A stretch of DNA of 64,000 nt, from the NCBI GenBank assembly GCA_014529385.2, contig CM043963.1, positions 68,889,412-68,953,411 of the forward strand, given 5' to 3'. Each line of letters starts with the position of its first letter. The first letter of the stretch is position 1. The translations under genes and the position numbers were made by a program. Shown here piece by piece: positions 1-11,402 of the stretch. The notes under the pieces were generated by a model that made no database searches, was not told the origin of the DNA, and saw only the letters and a list, made by a program, of their open reading frames with translations. The DNA comes from Adiantum capillus-veneris (Eukaryota > Streptophyta > Polypodiopsida > Polypodiales > Pteridaceae).

Positions 1-2427
1 GGCAAATTACTTCTTGCCATTTATAGATGACTCTATGAAAAAGGTATGCAGGATCTATCTCTTGAAGAGAAAAGACAAGGTATTCTCTACATTCTAGAAG
101 TTCCTTGCCATGCTTGAAAACCATTAGGGAAGAAGCTTAAAGTTGTGCAAATTGACAATGGGGGAGAACATGTCTCTACACTGTTCAAGGACTTCTACAA
201 TAGTAGAGGGATTAGACAACAATTTAATATAGAAGTTTACTATCCCATACACACTTGCTCAAAATGGTGTTGTTGAGTGCATGAATAGGACTATTCAAGA
301 AAGAGTCATTGCTATGCTATCTATGGCAAAATTACCTCCAAAATTTTGGGGAGAAGTTGCATTGACTACAATTCATATTATTCAATAGGTCATCGAGTAC
401 TCCGTTGAAATTTAAAAATTCAAAAGAGTTATGGTCGAGAAATAAGCCAAGTTATGATCATTTACGTGTGTTTGGGTGTGAGGAATACTCTCATGTGCCA
501 AAAGAGCTTCGAGTTGGATCCCAAATTGCATAAGTTCATTTTCATGGGCTATGGTGCAGATGGAGAGATTGGATATCATCTCTGGCACCCAACATTTCAG
601 AAAATTATTCGTATCTCACATGTAATCTTCAATGAATCAAAGATGTACAAATAGACAATCTAGATTCTAAGGATTTGAGTACAAAAAGGTCAAATTTGAG
701 GACACAGCCTTCAAAATAGCTCAGTCTACTAGTGATGCACCTACCACTAGTAGTGCTCCTACAAGACCAGAATCTACCAGTCATGCATTGAGACGGTCTA
801 CTAGTGTCTCACGTGTTCCTAAGAGGTTTTAGCTAGGAATTGATTATATGCTTGTCACTGAGACTACGACGCACTAACTTGCTTACCAAGAAGCTATTCA
901 GATGGAAGATAGTGAGGAGTGGAAGCACGCTATGCAATCATAGTATAACTCCATTGCGGCTAATGAATAGAAGATCCCGCGCCTAAGTACAAGGCATGGT
1001 TGGTTGCCAAAGGATTCAAGCAAAAGGAGGGTGTGGACTTTGATGGATTTTCTCTCCTGCAGTCAAGATGACCACATTGTGCACCATGCTTGGTTTAATA
1101 GCCATTGAAGATGGAGCTAGTACAAATAGATGTGAAGACCACGTTTCTTCATGGGGATCTTGATGAAGAAGTTTACATGAGACAACCCCAAAGGGTTTTG
1201 AAGTCAAATTTGACAAGCCAAGTAGGGTTGAGCTTGGGTGTACAGATTGAAAAAGACAATGTATGGCCTCATACAAGGTTCAAGGCAATGGTACCAAAAG
1301 TTCGACAAATTTGTGTAGTCACTAGGATATGTAAGGAGCCAAGAGGATCACTGCTTGTATACTCGGAAGCTTACTGATGGCTCTCTTATCATCTTGATCT
1401 TGTATGTAAATGACATGCTAATAACTAGGGAAATCAAAGAAGAGATTGCTCAATTGAAGAAGTTGCTTAGCTCACAGTTGCTTTGAAAGATTTGGGAGAT
1501 GTAAATCATTTTCTTGGCATGCATATCAAGAAGGACAGAAAATGTGGATTCCTTGAATTATCTCAAGAAAGTTACACCCAAAAAGTCTTGCAATGTTTTA
1601 TTATCCAGGAGGGAAGTCATTGAGCACCCTAATTTAAGCATATTTAAAACTTAGCAATGCGAATGCTCCCAAATCATATGTTGAAAAAGCAAAACTGACT
1701 GAAGTGCCATACTCTTCACCAGTTGGTAGTCTCATGTATGCAATGGTAGCCACTAGAACATACATTGCATTTGTTGTGGAAATGGTGAGAAAATACATGG
1801 CAAAAAGCAATGGGAGGTAGTGAAGCATATTCTCAGGCACGTGAAGGATACAGCAAGCAGGTGTTTATGCTTTGGTAATAGCAATGCATCCATTGTGGGT
1901 TACATGGATGCATATTATGCAGGTTGTGTGGATAATAAAAGATTCACTTCTGGCTATGTTTTCATCTTTGCGGGAGGAACCATCTCTTGGAGGTTAGATC
2001 TCCAAGATTATATGTCCTCTCACACTAGTATGTTGTAGCTTCAAATGCTAGCAAAGAGACCATATGGCTAGCATGTCTAATGGGAGATTTGGGCATTGAA
2101 GAGGTTCCAATTTTGCATTGTGATAGTGAGAGTGCTATTGCATTGATGAAGAATCTCGTGTTTCAAAACAAGTTGAAACACATCAATGTGAGATACCCTC
2201 TCATTCAAGATTTCTTGACTGACAAGCGTGTAGAATTAGTCAAGCTATGTGCAGATGACAAACCTATGGATGCTATTACAAAAGGCTTAGCTACCGAGCA
2301 ATTTTCACACTGCATATTGTTGATGGGTGTAGGGTGAAGCCATCGATGCTTCACAAGTTGTATATGTTTTGTATAGGATTTATTTCTTTGTTGCCACTTG
2401 GGCAACATTGGCCTTCAAGTGGGAGGT
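1..2427 (+). pseudogene. Ty1/copia pol remnant (element A): integrase, reverse transcriptase, RNase H
   Basis: A decayed copia polyprotein read in several broken frames. In order it shows the integrase core (IDNGGEH near 151-171, then a degenerate QNGV-E-MNRT stretch near 256-290), the post-integrase VFGCE segment near 470, an RT segment (VAKGFKQKEGVDF near 1003-1040; VDVKTTFLHGDL-like near 1125-1160) and the RT active site near 1399-1420, which reads YVND instead of YVDD. RNase H follows with HCDSESAIALMKN near 2116-2154. Many stops and frameshifts interrupt every domain, so it cannot make an enzyme. The 5' part (gag, protease, 5' LTR) lies outside the window. The domain order INT-RT-RH is diagnostic of copia rather than gypsy. 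Confidence 0.9.
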
Positions 2428-2734
2428 TGTTGGGGTTGCACGCCATGTGGCCGACCCAACAATAGACTAACCTACACACACTAAATCTATTCCGTTGATA
2501 ATATTATTCAATAAGGAGTGTGAGATAGTTGTCTCACAAGAGCTCCACCAAAATAGGGTTCACCCTCTGTCTTCATCCTCGAGCAATTTTAGCTATATGC
2601 TTGGCACCTCATGCATACTGTAGTTGGTCAAGAAGCACCCTAACTCCAATAAATGTATAGCCTTGGGGATTAATGATTATACTATCATGTACTCTACTTT
2701 TACTCTCATATTTTAAACTTCCCACATCCTAACA
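2428..2734 (+). repeat. Putative 3' LTR of element A
   Basis: The purine-rich tract AAGTGGGAGGT at 2417-2427 is a typical copia polypurine tract, directly followed by TGTTGGGG. A plausible LTR end, CCTAACA, occurs at 2728-2734 and gives about 307 bp with near-inverted TG..CA ends. The partner LTR is outside the window, so the right boundary is inferred. Confidence 0.6.
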
Positions 2735-3922
2735 AAAATAGTTTGGCAAAGACTCATGAATCAAGTAGTAAACCTGCTCAATTGTGCAAGCCTCAAGTAT
2801 CTCCTCTTTTTAAGTTTGCAAAGTGGTGAGTAGCTTCTTCTCAAGAATATTAATCTACAAACCCCGCACCCTTGTGGAGAACCTCCTTTCATGATTTTTT
2901 CTCTCCTAGCACTGGCAATTCCCACTATGTTGATTGGATTGCTAGGAGTCAATTTCATTGGAAAAAAATGGTTTGACTCAGTTTATGAATGTTTCAATTT
3001 TCCAATCAATTCTTTCTATGATGATTAAATTATAGATTTTTTTATAAATCTTTGCTAAATTCAATCAGTTCATTAAGTCTACCTCTCCTTGGAAGATTTG
3101 TTTCTAGCAATGCCATGACCAGTCTTTATTTCTTTCCTATTTCTTTATGACTGCATGATTTACAGTCCACTATCCACATCTTAATTACTTTGTAACCTAG
3201 TCGTATTCCATAATTAAGAAATTTTGATCATACCATATCGATCTCCTCTGTCTCTCTCTATGTGTGTGTGTGTGTGTGTGTGTGTTTGCAATAAATATAG
3301 TTTACTATAAAAACATTGAGAGTATATGCCTTTTGAGATATCTTAATATCATAAGAAAGCACCAAAAGTTAGTCTATTATCACATACGTAGAACTATGTG
3401 ATAATAAATGTTTTTAATACAAGGAGCTACTTGCCAAGAACTGAGTCTCCTAGCAATAGGTGGAATGCTATGCTATTTGTTAGCATTGACTTGCTCAAGA
3501 GGATCCTGCTAATAGTATTACCACTTGTATAGAAGTGATATGAGCAAGTACACCCAATAAAATTTAATTAATTCCCAATAATTAGAGCTTAGACCATAAA
3601 CAATATGTGATGACTTATCTAACCAAACTAGGTAATGTCTCTATCCATTAAGAGAATCAAAAGTGAAGCCTCTAGACATTAGAACAATCAATTGAACCAT
3701 TTTTCAGCCTGCTTTGGCCTAGGAAAAAAGGTTTCAATTCCAAGGATGGACTTTGACACCATAAACCTCATAACTGGCCATAGTCACTTCAATGCCCTTC
3801 ATGAGTCCTAACTCAATCCAATTCTAACATACCTTTTAGAGTGGGTACTCACTTGTAGAGAGCATAATGAGGGAGAAAATTTGACTATCTAGGCCTTGAA
3901 TAATGTCACATATTAACCAATT
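2735..3922. other. Gene-poor stretch with a (TG)n microsatellite
   Basis: AT-rich sequence with no supported coding region. It contains a (TG)12-13 tract at 3261-3285. No exon with credible splice sites or protein similarity was recognised. Confidence 0.5.
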
Positions 3923-4045
3923 ATTGATGATGCAGATGCATGTGAAGTACTTAATGAGAAAAGGGTTGAAAATGAGCAAGCTAGAAGTATGCCTAAATGG
4001 TTGGTGCAACCTTTGTGTGATAGTAAATTGGTTGCACCTTTGTCC
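3923..4045 (+). pseudogene. Short copia fragment related to element C linker
   Basis: An open stretch encodes a peptide closely matching the linker between integrase and reverse transcriptase of element C (about 28.26-28.39 kb, opposite strand). Shared strings include RVENEQAR, MPKWLV and DSKL-APLS. Roughly two thirds of 41 aligned residues agree. This region is fast-evolving in copia elements, so the match implies a related family rather than generic similarity. No LTR or other domain flanks it. Confidence 0.75.
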
Positions 4046-4652
4046 GGCTATTAGAAAATGCAATACACAACATGATAACTTCAGAGTCAGATTGAGAAAA
4101 ACCAACTTGAATTAACTTAGATGATTCTAATGGTGGCCCAAGGCCTTTCTTATATACGTAGGAGTTTGCCCTACCTTACTAAATTCACAAATTGCACATA
4201 ATAACAAATATCAATAACATGCATTATACTATGAGGTGCAATCTCCAATGCTCTCTCTGCAGCTCATGATAATTAAGCATAGAAAGATCAATTCATAAAG
4301 AATCTACCATGGACACTCTAGGAGACATTTTATACTAGATACACCTTGGATTTTGCAACCCCCTCTTGTGTTGCCATGAGCATTCCACCTCAAGATTGTG
4401 CCGCCACATTAGAAAGTGGATTAGGAACACATCTTGCCCAACATCCCAAAGTAGTCAGCAAGACAATGATATGGAACACATTTGGTCCAAAATCTTATGG
4501 ACGCATTGAATTGTGCATGCTACATCCAAAGCTTTTGACGGTGCAAGGTTGGTTTCACACTAGAAGCAATGTGCTCTTGAACTCTGACATAGAGGTCCAA
4601 ACACTAAAACAAAATATGAATTCCAACACATACTCTAATATATAGGTCCAAA
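4046..4652. other. No recognised gene
   Basis: A 99-codon open frame at 4346-4645 has no recognisable motif and no splice context. I see nothing else. Confidence 0.4.
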
Positions 4653-5198
4653 TCACACTGAGGGAGCGTCATCTCCCTCTTGCCCCTGTGGAGCAATGTG
4701 CTCATGCATGTGCGTGTCAGCAGCAGGACCCTTGGACTGCAGTTGCAATAATTGTATCACTAACGTGGATAATTTAGTGACGTTTTCATTTAAAGATGCA
4801 AAATTTCCTTCCATGACTGATATGCATGTCTGAAGTGCACAAAATTCATGAATATCAAGCAGTTCATAAGTGTGGTCACCCGCCATAGCGTCGCGGGCAC
4901 TCTCCTTGAGAGAATCCGGCCACAAGCCATCATGGGCAGGATCCGGCGTACTATGCTCGAAATCAAAAGTCATATTGATATCTGAATCCATGGCGACACA
5001 ATGCAATGGAAGGACTAGCAAGAAAAATACCCGAGGTCGATAAGATGTTCCGTAGATGTAGGATGCACCACAACCGGTAATTATCAATAAAGAATCCCAT
5101 TGACACCGGTAATTAGCCTTACTAATTCGTTGGTGCTCCAAGCTTGAAGCGACCGGAAATTTTGTTGGTAGTCCAAATTGCTTGAAAGCACCCACCAC
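4653..5198 (-). CDS. Unrecognised 181-codon open frame
   Basis: The most plausible translation begins at the internal Met near residue 70 (MDSDINM), giving about 110 residues. The peptide is acidic, then shows a heptad-like stretch (NENVTKLSTLVIQLLQLQ) that could form a short coiled coil, and ends in a polar tail. It lies about 0.6 kb downstream, on the same strand, of the tRNA-primer-like site at 5771-5788, so it might be the start of a retroelement gag. No zinc knuckle or protease follows. The function is unknown and the frame may be fortuitous. Confidence 0.3.
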   Translation of the reverse strand: MVGAFKQFGLPTKFPVASSLEHQRISKANYRCQWDSLLIITGCGASYIYGTSYRPRVFFLLVLPLHCVAMDSDINMTFDFEHSTPDPAHDGLWPDSLKESARDAMAGDHTYELLDIHEFCALQTCISVMEGNFASLNENVTKLSTLVIQLLQLQSKGPAADTHMHEHIAPQGQEGDDAPSV

Positions 5199-5770
5199 AA
5201 ATGTTGTTGGTAGTCCGATCTTTAGAAGACTGTAAAGTTACCCGTTGAATAGCACCAAGTCGATTCCACACAGTTGGCAATAAATTTCAAAGCTACTGTT
5301 TGCAGTTTTGCACCATCATGACGGTACTACGAGCATACGGGGCCTGGGAAACAATCCCATGTGTTCACGAATAAAAAGGGGGGATCCCTGCTATGGGTAC
5401 CCACCCTTGCTTGCTAAAAAAAGTAGGTTGGCCACTAACCCAATGGGTGTGGGCGCCCACTGTGTGAAAAAAAAACGCTTGCACAGTCAATGGCTTCTTC
5501 GCAGGCAGCGCGAGGTGCAAGAACTTCTCAGCCCGCCTTGGGTGTTGGTTGAAACGCGCCGCCACACAAACGTGAAATTCCCAGCAGGCCCGCGTGCATC
5601 CGGCAAGCCCGAGAGCGGGGGTTTTGGCGCAGGTCCGAAGCTCGGCCCTTCTCCTCTCAAGCGGGGTTACCCACCGAACAAGGTCTCATCGAGAACTGTC
5701 AAGGAGAGAGTTCCACGGCCTTGCCCTCATGCACATGCAAAAAGTGCTCCACGCCTTCCCTAAAATTAGC

Positions 5771-5788
5771 TGGCTCTTGATACCAATG
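5771..5788 (-). other. Primer-binding-site-like sequence of an LTR element
   Basis: On the minus strand the sequence reads TTGGTATCAAGAGCCA, next to a CTCACA end. This is the arrangement of a copia 5' LTR end plus an initiator-Met tRNA primer site (TGGTATCAGAGC) with one inserted base. It suggests a decayed minus-strand LTR element whose LTR lies above 5788. Confidence 0.45.
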
Positions 5789-5890
5789 TGAGACTGGGGG
5801 AACTAGTGCCTTGGAGTCCACCTCCCAACCTCCCACTATATAGCATGGATCCTAGCCCTTTGCCCTAGTTGGACTCCCTTTCCACACTGC

Positions 5891-6082
5891 CTAGCCCGGC
5901 CTTGCCCTTGTCCTGACATTTGAAGTTGGCAGGTTGCTGTCACTATCATCCTCTTTCCCTTCTCCTTTGACCTCGTCCTTGTCTGAAGTGGATCCCTTGT
6001 CCTTGGATGCGCAATCCCGTGACAAATGTGCCTTCTTTCCACACTTGAAACAATGGCACCCACAACGCAAAATTCTCACCAT
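5891..6082 (-). pseudogene. Retrotransposon gag zinc-knuckle fragment
   Basis: The minus strand encodes one clear CCHC knuckle (CFKCGKKAHLSRDC, C-x2-C-x4-H-x4-C) followed by a lysine/aspartate-rich tail, as in copia Gag. It lies upstream of, and in the same orientation as, the PBS-like site at 5771-5788, which is the wrong order for one intact element. At least two fragments are therefore present. No protease or integrase follows. Confidence 0.6.
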
Positions 6083-6324
6083 AAACCAATTTCACTTTTG
6101 GTAAGTATGGAAATTCTATGACTTGGCATATGTAACTTTGTTAACAAGCTTCTATGTAAGAATTTATGAAAGGCACCATCCTCAATCAAGATTCTCACCC
6201 TATGGCCTTGAATGGAGCCATGTATCCTCCCTAATTCATGTGGTCAAAGGTCAGCTACCACATAGAGGCAGTGAAAAAACAAACATGAACTACCTCTCTA
6301 TGTGAAAACTTCACATTAGCATAC

Positions 6325-6549
6325 TTGGAGGAGGATTCAAGAGATAAGAAATACACTGACAAGGAAGAAGAAAACAAACGTGCTATTTGTGGAAAGAATG
6401 GCCTTCACATAAAGAAGAGAAACAATGGCAAGGAAGAAGAAAACAAAATTTGTATTTGTGGAAAGAACGGCCATTACATAAAGGAGTCCCATTACATGTG
6501 CCAAGTATTGCATACAAAGTTACGCTCAAAAACTAACTTGGATTGTTAG
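6325..6549 (+). pseudogene. Degenerate gag-like fragment with two knuckle-like repeats
   Basis: This short frame encodes two similar units (E-E-N-K then C-I-C-G-K-N-G-H-Y-I-K-type) about 28 residues apart. They resemble eroded C-x2-C-x4-H zinc knuckles; the second retains CGKNGHYIKESH. It probably derives from a copia gag. No flanking domain was found and the frame ends quickly. Confidence 0.35.
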
Positions 6550-8120
6550 ATTTTTCAAAGTGCATTATGGTAGATGAAATTTGTACAGCAAAGGAGAAAT
6601 TTTCCAAGTTTTTTATTTTCCTCATGAGGCACACAAAGGGCATAAAGGTCGTGTGGGCAAGAGAAGGAAGTCATGCTCAAAGGCATGATGAGTATATATG
6701 CTCAACAAAAGGTAGTATGAAGATTATATTTTGAGGATGAAACAAGTGGTGATGCTAATTATAGTGTTTCTAGCAATCAATTAATGTTTCCAAAATGAAG
6801 CAATGATAAGAATTCAAATTCCAGTTGCCTTCCAATTTGTAGGCACTTAAAACTCAAAACTGTAATTTTGATGCTCTTAATGTGGAGAACAATATCTAGA
6901 CACTCATATTCAGGATGAAAAGAAGTATTTACAACAACGAATTGTTCAAAGTAGGCCAAAAGGTGTTCATAACTATGACAAAAATGAAAGAAAGAGGAAG
7001 TCTAGCTCAAGAGTGAAGGAGCCAAGGAGATTTCGTATAATCCTCCAACCTCACACAAAGGAGACACACAACTTTGATGGAAACAGGTGTTCTCTAATTT
7101 GCATATAACATTTGTTGCACTAATCAATTTCCTATGTACTTGATAAAGAAGTCTTCCGTGGGGGAGGATAAGGGACATAACATGTGTTGAGAAGAAAATG
7201 TTGCCGGTAATAAACTTTAATGTATCATGATGATGATTATCCAACCAAGGACATCAAAGAAGATGTTTGTGATGAAGAATTTGGAGACTTAAAGGTCAAA
7301 AATTAATGTGCAAGAGTAAATTCAAAGTATTTAGGTTATGATTTTGATGAGGAACTTGTATTATAGTTCTCCAAATTTCAATGTCTAACATTGCATGTTG
7401 GATGGGGGAAAAAGGGGAACACACCCAGCACTCAAACAACACGCCTCTCTATAGCCCAGGATAATCACTGCATCCCAATCCACTAGAGTTTACCTTCAGA
7501 ACTCACACAATTGACAGTAGACCACACCAATCTTTCCCATTTACGACCGTGTCGCAACGCACACCGCTCTCTCTTTCTCTCTCCCACACACAGAGGCCCG
7601 AGGAGGCACACGCATCTCAAACACCGGCACCAGATTGTTGGAACAGATCAAAGAAAGTGGAAGGAACGACATGAAAACAGGTATGATTCACTTCAATTAT
7701 GGCAAAGAACATCATCTATAACACCGTCAAACCTCGGCTACAAAGGCTCTGTCGCCATGAACACGACGAGCAACCAAAACTTGGACAACCACTGAATTCA
7801 CCTCTGCATGGACCTCCTCTTGAGAGCGGCAAAAAAATGAAAAACACAGTCATCGAAGCCCTCGTTGGCTCCGGACTATTCCTCCAGAGCTCTCTCCGAG
7901 CTTCTCCTTCTCCAAAAATTCCTTCTTGAACTCCCTCTTTGGCTCTGAGCACTCTCCTCCTTGAAAAACCCTTCCTCCACCTTATTCCTCTCCTAAAACG
8001 AGAGCTCCCTCAAAGCTGCAAAAAACCGCTCTCCAAACCGGCAAAAGAGTTCCCCGTTTGGGCATGTCAGGACCCCCAATTTAGGCTGACACTTTTCTAT
8101 TCTTAGCCCCCCTGCATGGG
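6550..8120. other. No recognised gene
   Basis: Several short overlapping open frames are present but none has a recognisable motif. The segment 7400-8100 becomes C-rich and low in complexity. Nothing else is supported. Confidence 0.4.
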
Positions 8121-8341
8121 ACGCCCCCCCTCGTCTATAAGCGTCACGGGAGAAACTCAAGGGATCTACGGTGGATGTTCAATCCACCGTTGATCCCATC
8201 TTTGGGTATCAAAAAAAATCCAACCCCCAGCTGCCCGCATCGTGACTCGACCACGCTACCTCCCACTCCACAGGCGCACAACCTATCCAACCCAGTTGAC
8301 GCGATTGGTTGAAAGCTATGCAACCTTAGTACTATATAAGC

Positions 8342-8378
<37 letters not shown>

Positions 8379-8486
8379 TGCTGCGTCGATCCAACGGCCC
8401 AAAGCCCTCCCCGCCCCGTCGATCACGCGCCAACCGTAGATCCCTTGAGTTAGACCCCGTGTCATTATAGATGAGGGACGCCCCCC
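8121..8486. repeat. 366-bp inverted repeat with internal hairpin and poly-C core (MITE-like)
   Basis: The arm 8121-8172 is repeated in inverse orientation at 8433-8486. The innermost 18 bases (ACTCAAGGGATCTACGGT and its complement) are identical, and the outer part agrees with a few mismatches, including the C7 and G-rich ends. A second hairpin sits at 8162-8197 (GGAT..TACGGTGGAT against ATCCACCGT..GATCC). A run of 34 C occupies 8345-8378. This looks like a foldback or MITE-type element; no coding capacity was seen. Confidence 0.7.
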
Positions 8487-11071
8487 TCTCACTATTTTGG
8501 GCTGGCCTTGAGCTTCAAGTCACATGGGAAGGGGCCCCTTGTCACGGCGGCGTGACAATGCCGTAGGACGCCCCCTTCTCATTAAAAATGAGATGGCCAT
8601 TGGAGGCGGAGAGTGAACACCGACCATGTCGGCCATGTCATCATTGCCAAATTGTTCGCCGTGAGCCATCGGATAACTCAGTGCTGCAGTTGGCTACCCA
8701 CAACGCCCAACACCAGCTGCAATACCACCTCTGAGAAGGTGCAAATCTTAACACGAGACCATGCTGCTTCGCCATAGCTCCAAGAGCTTGCTGAGCTCCT
8801 CTCTCTACGATGCTTGATATGAGGACGCCAACGTAGCCTATATCGCATGCGATGTGTGCTCCCTTCCATGCATGTGGGATTTAAGCCAGACACGTGGTGG
8901 CTCGTGGTAACTCCCAGCTCCCCTCAACTCACAAAGTCACCAAACTCATTCAAAAATCTCAAAAAACCCCCATTTTCTCATATCTTCCACAACTTGCCAA
9001 TCCTTGCCCATAACTCCTATTGTTGGTCCGTAAGATGAGAGCTGGTCCTCGGCCTTGTCTTGGGCAAGCACCGCCGTTTTTTGAATTTGCCGGGCACCTC
9101 GACCGATGCGATCAAAACGGCAAAAGTTCATCTCCTACCACACCGCCTATAATTGGCACCAACTTCAACAGGCCATAGCTAATCGACCAGGCATGCGATC
9201 GAGGAGCTATGACTTCCTGCTGACTCACCACCATGCATATCATGCTCCAAAATCTCTTGGAGGCCCAAAAAACACCTTATGGCACGTTGATCAAGGCGGC
9301 CCAACTGGCTCGAAACTAGCCTCCAGTGAAACTTCATTTGGCAATATCTTGGCATCCAGTACTCCAAATGACGATCTAAAAAGACCGTCATGCTTCATGA
9401 TGAGCACTTTATGCTTGTGCATTCACTTCACCTCTGATGCTCCAGCCACAACTACCCAATCTGGTACGGATTTGCAAACACTCCCAGTTTCAAACCTCCA
9501 CATCTTGCACTTTGTAGCTCCGTTTGATGAGCCGTTTGGACCTACTCCTTTAGCAATTCAAGCTCTACATCCTCAAGTCGAAAAACAGCACTTTGAACAC
9601 CCTTCACCTGCCATCCTATTTGGACCAACTTGGAGCCCATTTGGTCTAGAAAACCACATCTCCGTTGCCACTTGCCTGCATAGGCTCTTCCCACTTGCTC
9701 TAGCCCTCTACCATGCATTTGTCAGCATACATATCACTGCTTGTGCCCTCTGCTCTGGTCGACACAGTTCGGTTGCACCAATGTTTTTGAACTACAAATT
9801 TCTATATTGCAAATACCTTACTACAGATTGCTATGTTCCAAGTGTCAACACTACAAATCCCTCTATTGCAAGTCCCTAAGTTGAAGGTTTCCTCTACACT
9901 TCAAGAATATCCTTTTCGATATTCAATTGATCTCAAAATCTTTGTTACTTCTCAAGTTGTGAGCTAGAGTGGTATCTCGTGAAGAGTGGACCTCAATGTG
10001 CTTGTTGTGAGCAAGGAACACTCGTATACTTGAATCTACCAATGTGGTCACATGAGCAATGAAGATGGTGGTGGTAGAAACATACAAATCAACCAAGTCA
10101 TTTGATCTAAATTTACTCAACCATAGCTTCACTTAGCTTCACAATAGCCACACATCAAAGGCATCTTACACAAACTAAATAGCCAAAGCTTGGTGTTTGA
10201 TTCACAATTTTTATACAAATAGGTAGTTTTATAATAAGCTATGAAATCCTCTTCATATGGGGGCCTATGTATCGTGACCTCTTGAGTTTGCATAGTGAAC
10301 ATGCTTCCAGCTCTCTGGGACTTTACACAATTATGCCCCTTGGAAAGGAGGCAGATTACTAGAAGGAAGAGCGTCCTTTGCACTTGTTGGAAAATTTTTC
10401 TTACATCCAAGGGAAAGTAGAACTAGGTAGATGTAAGAGAAGCCTTTGAAGGGGTGCTCATGCTTAGCTAACTTGCAAGCCACTTTTAAAGAGAAGAGAG
10501 ACAAAGGGTATGAGAGGATAGAGAAAAAGGGAAACTAGGTGTTAATAAAAAATGTGGCCTAGTGACATTTTGTAATGGAGATTTAAAACATCCAAGTAGG
10601 GTAAAGGGGCTAATAAGTAGATAGTCTCCAAAAAGAAAATGGACGCACCCCCAATTTAGAGACAAAATTTTGTAATATTCTTGCAATCTTGCTTATGCGT
10701 CCTCTTGAAATTTGCTGAAAAATGCACTATTACTCGAGGCTTAAGTGCCTCTAATCTCTGAAAAACTTTAAAAATTGAAATTCCTCAAACTGAGAGTTAA
10801 GAAAAATGAAAAAAATATTGATCTTGATATTATCTAATTCATAATTTCATGAGGAACCTGATGCAATCATCACATTTCACACTCAACACGGTTTGCAAAA
10901 TGTTGCCCAAAATGACGTTTTTTCTTAGGTATCTCTATATTGGATCTCTGCGTTTTTTATTAATCTCTGTATTTTTTGTTTATCCCTTCACCCGATTAAG
11001 TTTTAATCATAGGTAACCAAGTAATGCCAACATCTAGGTCTATTCCATGCATGGGGAAGTTGAAAGCATAC
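8487..11071. other. Gene-poor stretch
   Basis: The longest frame (9106-9879, plus strand, 257 codons) is rich in H, P, T and S with no motif and no codon signal I would trust, so it is not called. No LTR ends, TIRs or exons were recognised in this interval. Confidence 0.45.
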
Positions 11072-11193
11072 TTTGTAATAGCGTTTTGAGATGTCGTTTC
11101 CAGGATGAGCTTTGTGATACCCAATTTTGCTATTTGATCCACAATCTCTCTTTTGATAGAATCATTCTTCACATAACAAAGCTCATAGGTAAC
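11072..11193 (-). CDS. Universal stress protein gene, exon 3 (C-terminal half of USP domain)
   Basis: A 122-nt internal exon. It begins after a good acceptor (TTGTAG, ag at 11194-11195) and can end at a GTATGC donor (11071-11070). It reads in phase from exon 2 and encodes about 40 residues with the pattern of the USP alpha/beta end: charged strand, NDSIKREIVDQIAKLG helix, then ITKLIL and TTSQNAITK. These correspond to the family I-LVLG-(A/S)-SS-N--TR ATP-binding loop, here ETTSQN rather than GASS/GTTS. In plants this domain occurs alone or at the N-terminus of U-box or receptor-like cytoplasmic kinases. No further exon was found below 11071, so the gene either ends soon by read-through (stop near 10990) or continues outside the window. 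Confidence 0.7.
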
Positions 11194-11278
11194 CTACAAT
11201 TGAACACTTCATTGCTTAATTACAAAAAAGTATCAAGACTTTACAATGTCTAAGGATCTCAAAGTGGAATAATCATAC

Positions 11279-11400
11279 CTTGCTTTTGATGCACAACTTT
11301 ACATACTTAAGGACAAGCACCTTTGTGTCCAAGTTACGCTCTTCTTCCAGCCTTTTAACAAGATCAGGTTTTGCTTTATCAATTGGAGTCTTGCCACCAA
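11279..11400 (-). CDS. Universal stress protein gene, exon 2
   Basis: A 122-nt exon flanked by acceptor CATTTATAG (ag at 11402-11401) and donor AAG/GTATGA (11278-11277). The 85-bp intron to exon 3 is a normal plant size. It starts with two bases (TT) that complete a codon begun by one base in the preceding exon, and ends on a complete codon. The peptide (GGKTPIDKAKPDLVKRLEEE ... VLVLKYVKLCIKSK) fits the variable loop and helix 2 of plant USP domains, where K-x-C is common before the next strand. Its phase matches exactly the 1-base overhang of the exon at 36895-37129. Confidence 0.7.
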
Positions 11401-11402
11401 CT

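Noticed and set aside
5308-5763. 151-codon frame in GC-rich DNA
   Set aside because: Pro/Arg-rich chance frame across an LTR-like region; the minus strand carries retroelement signals instead.
9106-9879. 257-codon plus-strand frame
   Set aside because: No motif, biased composition and no neighbouring exons. Minus-strand frames over the same region are equally unconvincing.
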